NCBI GenBank assembly: GCA_029948255.1
Contig: JALIZF010001921.1
Span: forward strand, 682,001-746,000
Origin: Telmatactis stephensoni
Taxonomy: Eukaryota; Cnidaria; Anthozoa; Actiniaria; Isophelliidae
Direction: 5' to 3'
Length of the DNA: 64,000 nt
Part shown: one piece after another, positions 56,027-64,000 of the stretch
How the letters are laid out: every line of letters begins with the position of its first letter
How positions within the stretch are numbered: the first letter of the stretch is position 1
The notes under the pieces: generated by a model
The model's database searches: none
Seen by the model: only the letters and a program-made list of their open reading frames with translations
What the model was told of the DNA's origin: nothing
Position numbers and translations under genes: made by a program

Positions 56027-56640
56027 TTGGCAATAACGCATAGTTGGAAAGAAAAAATGTTCCTGGTGGTAAATTTGAGGATTTTTCGAAAAAGAGAAGA
56101 TCAACGAGCATACTTAAAACTGCTTAGCGTGCCTGTTTTGAAGGGAAACTCAATTTCATTGAAGTTTTTGGAGCTTACTGAGATCAACATATTTCAACGG
56201 CTTAAAAACAGAGTTCGCCGGCTTTCCAAATTCATCTTAATATTTACTGTCTTTTAGACTGGTTATCCAAAACCTACCTCATAGAAAGTTTAGAAAGTCT
56301 GTCGCCACAAGTCTGTCTCTGTTTTTAACGGTAAGCTTACGAAGTTCTAACTTTCATTCAAACCGTAAATTCAGTTTTTGACGCGTTGTTTTTGTCAAAA
56401 CACTATTCGCCGGCTTTGCAAATTCATCATTATAATTTTTGTTTTTTAGACTGGCTATCCAAAAAATATCCAACAGAAAGTCTGGAAATCCTTTCCCCGC
56501 AACTTCTCTCAGATGGGGTAAAGAAATTTTATCAGGAATCGAAGAAAACGCCAAACGAGTACTTCAGCCTTCGGGTGTCGACAAACGAAAACTACTTCTT
56601 CCCGGCTTCATGCACTAAGGCTTAGCAGCGTTTCAACCGT
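56027..56640 (+). other. 192-bp internal duplication with exon-like segment
   Basis: TTCGCCGGCTTT at 56214 and 56406 and TTTTAGACTGG at 56252 and 56444 are spaced 192 bp apart. The second unit opens LDWLSKKYPTESLEILSPQL and continues LLSDGVKKFYQESKKTPNEY, loosely like the N-terminal part of the Crypton-type tyrosine recombinase-like domain found in some animal gene families. The first unit is a degenerate version. TTTTTAG before ACTGG could be an acceptor. Assignment is tentative. Confidence 0.3.
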
Positions 56641-57045
56641 AAGTCGCCAGTTTAAACCTATATCCAAAACTCCAGCGATAATTTTCTAGACCTTTCACTT
56701 ACCGAGTTTTAGGCTGAATCACTTTTAACGATATAAAAAAGTCTGAGTTCTTTGTTTATAAGACTTATGGACGATTTCAATTTTACCGAGCAAGTTGTAA
56801 ACACGGGGATTCTGAGAACTCGTTTATTATCTTTAATCTAAAGTTCTTGTATCACGGTACTTTTCTCCTAGTTTTCTTCTGAAAGGTTTATTTTGTATTG
56901 TGAAAATTACCAAATGCTATTAAATAAATTTTGAATAAGTCTTACTATTTTGAGTGACTTGAGTTAAGCTCATTTCTAGTGATCTTAGATGTCGACTGAC
57001 AGTTTTAGCCTGCTTCTGCAGTGTATTCAAATTGAATAATAAAAA

Positions 57046-57229
57046 GGTTAACGCACTCTTTGCTCGTGAATTATCGGGATTTTATCTTCACGAGTTTACT
57101 AACAATGAACTCGAAATTTTTTCATACTGCACTCGGCTAACGCCTCGTGCAGTATTTAAAATTTCTCGTTCATTGTTAGCAAACTCGTGAAGATAAATCC
57201 CGATAATTCACTCGCTGAGTGCGTTAACC
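57046..57229. mobile_element. palindromic MITE (184 bp)
   Basis: Arms 57046-57133 and about 57145-57229 are imperfect reverse complements, from GGTTAACGCACTC to GAGTGCGTTAACC, with GAATTATCGGGATTTTATCT paired to AGATAAATCCCGATAATTC. No coding content. Confidence 0.75.
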
Positions 57230-57488
57230 TCTAAATAACACACGGTTCTCGACGAATCAGAGCGCTCGTAATATACTAGTTATTATATAAACTTTCATTC
57301 CCATTCCCATCTCTCGTCAGTTCTATTATTAACGCAACAGCACTCGAAATTCCTCACAACTTATCACACACTGATTAAAAAGACATAGTATCTTTTTTAT
57401 CTTAAATTCAGCTTTGAAGACAACGCGTAAATCACTTAATAATTACAGTATGTACATAACGATCAAACAATATCAACTTCAGTTGTTT

Positions 57489-60400
57489 CTACTTCGTTTC
57501 CTCCGCAAAAGAAACAAATAACTGACGTATTTCATTGCGTTTGCGCATGGCAATGTCATCAAACCGCTGACCATATATCTTATAGATTGCATTTCTCCTC
57601 TCACGTGCTTCATTTAGAGTCAGTTTAGGTTCTTCCTCTGCCAGTCGTCTGTCACACGATGGGGTAAGACCGCTGACTACTTTGACTTTGAGCCTACGTT
57701 TCGTGTCAAGTGTTGCTTCTGTTGACTGTGATGGCTTGTTCTGACCTATAGCTGGAAGACTTGGGCTACTCTGAGAGGTCTAAAAACAGAATGGGAATAG
57801 AGCTAATGCATCTACCCTGGTGTTGTTTTTGTTTGTTTTTTGTTGTTTGTTAGTTAGTTTGTTTTTGTTGTTTATTTGTTTGTTTGTTTGTTTGTTTGTT
57901 TGTTTGTTTGTTTGTTTGTTTGTTTGTTTGTTTGTTTGTTGAAAACGAAAAATAAGAATACGAATAATTTTTAATAATTCTCGGCAATTTGGAAAACATT
58001 GTCATGTGATAGATTAGGGTCAATAATGACCATTTGCGATTGGCTGGAACTCTAGTAAAACACAACGCCTTTTTGTACAGCAAAATAAATACAACAAAAA
58101 TACACCCCATTACACCTTATGGGTTACCTGTGCTCTTAGAAGCTGCGCGTGCCAGTAATTAGACCTGGTAACTACACCACCAAAGTCTCTATTTATAGAC
58201 TCCAACCTACATAAAATGGAAATGTTGGCGAGTTAATTTGTATGACTTTGGAATATTAAGTTCGTGTAGGAGCCCATGGGCTCCTGATTCGTGTGCGTCT
58301 GGAGTAGTGTTTGCAGCTGATTTCCACCGCGTACCATTTTCTTAAGCCGGCGATACACGCTGCAATTTTTTCTCGCGCTAGCAATTCAGTTTTAGAGATT
58401 TTGTTGCGCAAGTGAAATTACCGAGTGTAACATGCCTGGCAACAATGGCAACAACGATTTCTCGCAACAAAAAAATTGTTGTAGAAAGTTGTAAAGTGTA
58501 AACTTTTCTCTTCAGCATAATGAATATTGCACGTCTCGTATGTTGCAGAATGATGATACACGCTGCATAAAATTACCAGCATAAGCACTATAAATTTAAG
58601 CGTGTAACACCGGCTTAACAACCCGAAAAAACAGCATTTTAAGACAGGTTTAATTGTAGTGTACTCACTCTTTGGCAAATTTCAGCTTCAGCTTCGCCTC
58701 GTCAGGTTGAGCTCTTTTAGACATCCATGGTGTACCCATTACAATCTAAGACGAGAAATAGATTACAAATTAACAAAAACAAGAATAGAGGAAAGGAAGG
58801 AAGGAAGGAAGGAAGGAAGGAAGGAAGGAAGGAAGGAAGGAAGGAAGGAAGGAAGGAAGGAAGGAAGGAAGGAAGGAAGGAAGGAAGGAAGGAAAATGAA
58901 ATACTTCTATCAAATGAGTGACAAAGGCTCACGCGTACCTGATTGGTAGACGTTATCAGGGGTGAAAGAGAAACTAGCTTGACACTGTTGTCAGAGGATA
59001 CCTGAAAACAGCAACAACAAAAAAAAGAAAATGCTGAGAACCCCTTCAAAGCTGATACCCCTTCTCTACTTCACTGTCACATTTACGGCCAATGCAACAA
59101 CGTCCACCCGTTGCTTTTGTTCTGTTATATCCAAAGCTTGGTACGACAATTTGGCTCCATTTGAACTCCCGACCAACAACTGCAACAATTAGCGGAATGT
59201 TTCTACGAGTGTGAAATTACCGTGAGAAAAAATATGTTCCTGACTGGATTTGAACCAGTGACCTCTCGCGAGTGTTCTACCACTGAGCCACTGGCCTGGG
59301 ACTACAATGGAGAGTGAGGTCAAGATCTTATTTTATCCAGTCACGCTACTATTTACAATAGTTACCGAGTGACATAATTACATTTCATAACTGCAACAAT
59401 GTTAGAAGTTGGACAGACAAGACAGACAGACAGAGCTGGTCCTGGTAGTGCTGTCTACCCTAGAGAGAGTTCACTAAGTCTAAACTTTTGTTTTACATTG
59501 CAACTAAAGAAAAAAGAGACTTACTTCGCGAATTGGTAAACGAATCTTTGGGGTTCCTGATTTTCCGTTTCCTGAAGTGAAACATATACAACAAAGCTAG
59601 TATCATTTATTCAAATTTATTGCATTTATTGCAAATAACCATCTCATTTCGTTACCTAGCAACGCAGATACAACATGAAGAGCCCCTTTAACCATGGTTT
59701 GGTTGTCATCACTTTTGTTGAAGAGCAATGATTGGCCGACTTCAAAGAAACCAACAGCAACGAGAAACCGCTGTACATCAGTATTGCACCACAAAGAACG
59801 AACTATGAAATCTGACGTCTTGACGATACGAGTTGGGTATTTGGTCGTAATGGCTAACTAACAAAAGAGAACGTACCGTATTAGAACATTGACCAAATCG
59901 AAATACAGTATGGCAGCAAATTTGAATAACTATTGTTCTAGACTGACTAGCCTCGTGTTCACGTGGAAACACAAAAGCGTTTTCACATGAATGAGAGCCT
60001 AGTCAGTATAAAACAATAGTTATTCAAATTTGCCGCCATATTTCGATTCGGTGAATTACAGGAACCTAAAAACCTTACCCAAGACAAATGAGTTTTCGAT
60101 CAACGGTATGAAGCCAAGTGTGCGAGCGTTTACCACTCTCGCCCTGCTTAGCCATATGCAATCTTAGCTTGATTGAGGTGTTCTTCTCTTCCGTGCAACG
60201 CCAGGTAGAGTCAACATGCGAGTTTGCATGTTTTGTGTATAAAAATATCGAATCCTGTGGCAGTCAATGTGTCTAAGCAGATGAGCAGGCTAGGTAGACT
60301 AGCGTCCCTTCCTTTCCATTTAACCCCTCTCCTCCCCCTCCTCCTAGTATATAAAGGATGACTCTGTTCCTTACCAATTCTTTAATCTTCTCCATATTGC

Positions 60401-63400
60401 CGTGAGTCACTGTCTTCAGTAGTCGTGCCAAAGAGTGTCCAGCCATACCCGAGATGTCAAACATTACTAAAAGAAAATATGCAAAAAAATGTGAATGCTT
60501 TGTTTACAGTGGAAGAGTAGTTAGCTATCCAGCTAGTTTCCAGGCACTCCACTGAAATAATCACAACTAAATAATGTAAATGAAACATAAAGTGTTTAAG
60601 AAACCCAACTGGCAAGAAGGCAAACCAGTTGGCTATATACAAGCATGGTTGAGAACTGAATTTGAACATGGAGAACTGAACAGGACTGAATAACGAACTA
60701 ACACGAAAGGTTTTCAAGAAAAAATAGCTGGAGTACAAGCGTCAGGAAAAGGCACACAGTATAAAATCAAAGCCAGTACTATAACTACAAGTAAGATAAT
60801 TTTTTTTCTTAATCCTTTCAAAAACAGGCTTAACTTTAGAACTTTTGTCGAAGAGTTTGTTCGTTTTTTAGCTCTGTTGGCGAACCCAGAACAAGTACAG
60901 TCTCAACTATATATTCTGTGAAAATTACCCTTTCAACATTAAAGACAAAGACATAGGCATTTCCCAATATCTGAATTCTAACAATGCAACTTCACTTCCT
61001 TGACATAAACTAAAACATAGCCTCCTCCGCAGACAACTGTTCGCTTTTTCGCTGGGCCTCCTGTGTTAAAGACGCGTAGTGGCCTGGACGCCAGGCGAGA
61101 AAAGGCGAGAAAAGGCGAGAGTTGGCAAAGTTGGCAACACCTTCTTCTTTTTTCCCTCCCCCTTTTCGTCCCCAGTCTTTTTTCTTCTCAAAATTTCGCA
61201 CAGGAAGCCCAAAAGGTTGCCTGCGGAGGAGGCTAACTAAAACACTGAACCAATTTTGATATCAAATAGCCGTGGCTTATTGGCTGATTACCGTGTTTAC
61301 AATTTGAATTCTGGGCTCACTTTGTTCGAAAGCGGGTTAGTGCTAATTTAATTTTATTTACAAGCTTATTCCTTCCAGTGAAGGCAGGGTCACCACAACA
61401 GCTTTCGCCAATTACTGTGGGCCCTGTAGTGTTATAGGACAGACCACACACACCGGCAACTTCATGGCCTACTCTCCCCGAATAGTGGTGTGGGTTCTTT
61501 AGCGTCCCTCCGGTGCAAGTGGTGAAGTGTTAGAGAGACGGGGCCTACGGTTTAACGTCCTTATCCGAGAAGACGTGAAGATCTAACCATTTGCAGTTGT
61601 AATTACAAAGGCAGCACCTTCTCCTCAATTATTTAAAGACCCTGAGTGTTGGTCCGGCCGGGATTCGAACCCCGACCTCCCGCACGAAAGACCGACGCTC
61701 AACCAACTGAGCCAACCGGGCGGCGGTTTAGTACTTACCCGCTTTCGAAAACTGCGCTCAGGTGTTTTAGATCAAAGGAAAAAACGTAACACTCGCCAAA
61801 CGAAACGTAACGCTCGCCAAACAAAACGTAACGCTCGCCAAACGGAACGTAATCTCGCCAAAACTCTGACATCCAGAGTAAACTATTACAGAAATATCGC
61901 ATTAAGAGTTACCCCTAGACCTGTACACATAGTTCAAATATTACAGAACCTTTTTCCGCAACATTGCGCGCAACGTAAAGTTTGTCCACCCCTGCAGTGT
62001 TGCGCACTAGTGATGAACACACAATAAAAACCTGTTGTGCGCATTGCTGAAGAAACGTTGCATCGTGTGTCCACCCCTGCAATGTTGCACACTAGTGATG
62101 AATACACGATACAAACCTGTGTTGTGTGCATTGCTGAAGAAACGTTGCATCGTGCGTCTACCCCTGCAATGTTGCACACTAGTGATGAACACACGATACA
62201 AACCTGTGTTGTGCGCATTGCTGAAGAAACGTTGCATCGTGCGTCTACCCCTGCAATGTTGCGTACTAGTGATGAACACACGATACAAACCTGTGTTGTG
62301 CGCATTGCTGAAGAAACGTTGCATCGTGCGTCCACCCCTGCAATGTTGCGTACTAGTGATGAACACACGATACAAACCTGTGTTGTGCGCATTGCTGAAG
62401 AAACGTTGCATCGTGCGTCTACCCCTGCAATGTTGCGTACTAGTGATGAACACACGATACAAACCTGTGTTGTGCGCATTGCTGAAGAAACGTTGCATCG
62501 TGCGTCTACCCCTGCAATGTTGCGTACTAGTGATGAACACACGATACAAACCTGTGTTGTGCGCATTGCTGAAGAAACGTTGCATCGTGCGTCTACCCCT
62601 GCAATGTTGCGTACTAGTGATGAACACACGATACAAACCTGTGTTGTACGCATTGCTGAAGAAACGTTGCATCGTGCGTCCACCCCTGCAATGTTGCACA
62701 CTAGTGATGAACACACGATGCAGACCCGTGGTGCAAGCAACGTTGCAGAAAAGTTACATCGTGTGTCCAGACCAGGCCTTTAGAGAAAAGCAGCAGAGAA
62801 GGTAAACATTACGACTATAACACTTACCTACAGACAGCGTCTAGTATCACAGCACTTGCATCTAGGAAATGGTCGTAGTCCCAGTGAGGAAATACAACAT
62901 AAGGGTCCTTGTCTTTAGCGCCATCGCTTTGGAAACTGAATCCAAGGAACAGTAAAAGAGTTCTGCAGAATGGCGCATTAAGGATAACAGAGCCGATTTG
63001 TGTCGACATTATGATTTGATCTAAGTTTTGTCCTTCTTCGTATGCAGACAGCATGCTGTTAGCGAGTTTCACCTATGGAAAAAAGGAATACATTTCTTGT
63101 GAGGGACTCCTCTTTGGTACAGAAGCTTCTTTCTGGTCAAGTTTACATTTCGTATGAGACATAGATAAAGAACGATTTCGCGCGAATGAGACAATAACTT
63201 GATACCTTTTTCAAAATGATGGCCATTTTATGTTTGTTTGTTTGTTTGTTTTTCACTCAGATGATATTATAGAATTTTTACGCTCGCTTTTGTTGCTTCT
63301 TTGGTATTTTTTGAATGAAAAGATTTAAATCTTTTTCTTATAACAGAAAAATGTGACGCCATTGTGATACACAAACTTAATTTCGCAACAACCTGGGAAC

Positions 63401-63867
63401 GACGTTGATTTTGACCAATGGACTTGAAAGTATAAATCCAATATACTCTATGGATATTGCATTCATACAGGTTCACATACTATCGAGAATTAGACGTACG
63501 CTCTCGGCCAATCAGATTCGAGGTGTGAGTAAAAATGTATAATAATTATCGACGCGTTTTTCTTATTATATTTGTTAAGATTAGTGAATTTCACTCTTAT
63601 CTGCGACTTTTTCTTTATTCGCGACATTTTTTCCTAACCCGGTCACCTGGACGACACTGAAACCCTTATCTTTGAAAAAACGGACAGGTTCAAAGCTCGA
63701 GTAACGAGAAAATAAGGTTGCGCTGATACAATTAAAGGCTTGACGTCCTTATCTGAGAAAGGGTCACGATATACGTACCAAGTTGCAAAGAGCTGGTAAA
63801 ACGTCAGGCAACGAGCCATGCTGTAACATCAGACTAGTCAGGATTTCTCTCAACTGATCTGCTTTGG
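57489..63867 (-). CDS. multi-exon host gene of unknown function, 3' part (continues right)
   Basis: Eight minus-strand exons with GT/AG borders: 63779-63867, 62828-63072, 60375-60466, 59656-59857, 59525-59571, 58939-59001, 58669-58745 and 57489-57779 (stop at 57489-57491, C-terminus FVSFAEETK). Phases agree within the first two and from 60466 through 58669. They do not agree between 62828 and 60466 or between 58669 and 57779, so at least two exons are missed. Two segments, NAPFCRTLLLFLGF followed by PYVVFPHWDYDHFLDA, and CNTDVQRFLVAVGFFEVGQS, resemble the hydrophobic LGF core of PUB domains, but this is a weak impression. The last exon is charged (LNEARERRNAIYKIYGQRFD). I do not recognise the family. 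The 5' end lies outside the window. Confidence 0.6.
57866..57940. repeat. (GTTT)n microsatellite
   Basis: About 18 perfect units, in the last intron of the minus-strand gene, 87 bp from the last exon. Confidence 0.95.
58346..58614. mobile_element. TTAA-flanked MITE (269 bp)
   Basis: Inverted ends GCCGGCGATACACGCT / AGCGTGTAACACCGGC, bracketed by TTAA at 58342-58345 and 58615-58618. The interior is rich in GCAAC/GTTGC like the element at 7790. Confidence 0.75.
58793..58893. repeat. (GGAA)n microsatellite
   Basis: About 25 perfect units between two exons (58745 and 58939) of the minus-strand gene. Confidence 0.97.
59225..59310 (-). repeat. tRNA-like SINE head
   Basis: The minus strand reads CAGTGGCTCAGTGGTAGAAC (A box) and then GGTTCAAATCCAGTC (B box) 35 bp later, followed by T-rich sequence. 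The outer stem does not pair like a functional tRNA acceptor, so a SINE or tRNA pseudogene is more likely. Intronic. Confidence 0.5.
59893..60051. mobile_element. palindromic MITE (159 bp)
   Basis: Outer words CCAAATCGAAATA and TATTTCGATTCGG, and inner GCAAATTTGAATAACTATTG and its complement, form arms of about 55-60 bp. It lies in the intron between exons 60375 and 59857. Confidence 0.7.
61018..61236. mobile_element. hAT-like MITE (219 bp)
   Basis: Inverted ends TAGCCTCCTCCGCAG / CTGCGGAGGAGGCTAA and a perfect 8-bp target duplication CTAAAACA (61010-61017, 61237-61244). An 8-bp target is the hAT hallmark. GGCGAGAAAA is repeated inside. Confidence 0.85.
61370..61735 (-). mobile_element. tRNA-derived SINE
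   Basis: On the minus strand a strong A box (GTTGGCTCAGTTGGTTGAGC) at about 61715 and B box (GGGGTTCGAATCCC) at about 61670 form a tRNA-like head. A body follows, including GTCTTCTCGGATAAGGACGT. A fragment of the same body (GACGTCCTTATCTGAGAA) occurs at 63742. Confidence 0.75.
61780..61865. repeat. ~21-bp tandem repeat
   Basis: Four units of CGTAACGCTCGCCAAACGAA with small changes. Confidence 0.85.
61950..62770. repeat. 87-bp tandem array, ~9 units
   Basis: The unit runs GCATTGCTGAAGAAACGTTG, CATCGTGCGTC, TACCCCTGCAATGTTGCGTA, CTAGTGATGAACACACGATA, CAAACCTGTGTTGTGC. The central six copies are almost identical and the edges degenerate. The period is divisible by three and stop-free in several frames, so it yields overlapping frames of about 235-268 codons on both strands that are not convincing genes. 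The core is related to the GCAAC-rich MITEs. Confidence 0.93.
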
Positions 63868-64000
63868 CTGCATTAGAAAAAGCAATTTATTTATTCATTA
63901 CTTAAAGAACAAACAAAAAGGGATTTAGGGTGGTTGGAAAAACAAATACAAATTGAAATAGAATATCTTGAATATGCGAACATTTAAGAGTGCGCGTCAC

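Noticed and set aside
61640..61730. Functional tRNA gene on the minus strand
   Set aside because: A and B boxes are excellent, but the acceptor arms do not pair and a SINE body follows; the same reasoning applies to 59225-59310, 37300-37385 and 31468-31545.
61934..62805. Four overlapping frames of 235-268 codons as a repeat protein gene
   Set aside because: Period divisible by three explains open frames on both strands; located in an intron and related to a MITE.

Overview
The window is eukaryotic (animal) genomic DNA. Coding exons are short and separated by introns with GT/AG borders, AT-rich intergenic DNA dominates, and SINEs, MITEs, LINE fragments, LTR retroelements, satellites and microsatellites fill most of the sequence. 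A secreted PAN-EGF-fibrinogen lectin-like gene, a CREC-family EF-hand gene and the repeat types suggest a cnidarian, probably a hexacoral (stony coral or anemone). The taxon is inferred from style, not proven.

Layout. 1-5846: the 5' LTR, primer-binding site and an open reading frame of at least 1837 codons from a BEL/Pao LTR retrotransposon on the minus strand, running off the left edge. It sits next to a partial gene copy (exons 6321-6869, minus) that is a segmental duplicate of the start of a complete gene at 35706-47254. 7.8-11.8 kb: a tandemly duplicated block of about 1.84 kb carrying a SINE, a MITE and a truncated exonuclease-like ORF. 11.6-30.65 kb: a very large inverted repeat. Its left arm is about 11620-18250 and its right arm about 25740-30650, around a 7.1 kb satellite of roughly 54-bp units. 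The left arm has collected several small transposons whose empty sites survive in the right arm.

30.7-35.7 kb: transposon debris, microsatellites, a translocated piece of the EF-hand gene and a degenerate fibrinogen-domain exon. 35706-47254 (minus): a five-exon gene for a secreted PAN + EGF + fibrinogen C-terminal domain protein of 364 aa with matching splice phases. Its introns host a 0.6 kb hexanucleotide repeat, a 920-bp DNA transposon, a tandem duplication, a LINE, and a 1.2 kb element nested in that LINE. 47.5-53 kb: no recognisable host gene; a decayed LTR element with gag, a composite SINE and a strong hairpin. 53129-54958 (plus): a three-exon reticulocalbin/calumenin-like gene with six EF-hands and an apparent one-base frameshift in exon 1. 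57489-63867 (minus): at least eight exons of a host gene I could not name, with two segments reminiscent of PUB domains. It is embedded in MITEs, a SINE and an 87-bp repeat array and continues past the right edge.

The most unusual object is the giant foldback-like structure with a satellite core. The most useful resource is the set of internal filled-site/empty-site comparisons, which define target-site duplications for several elements without outside data.
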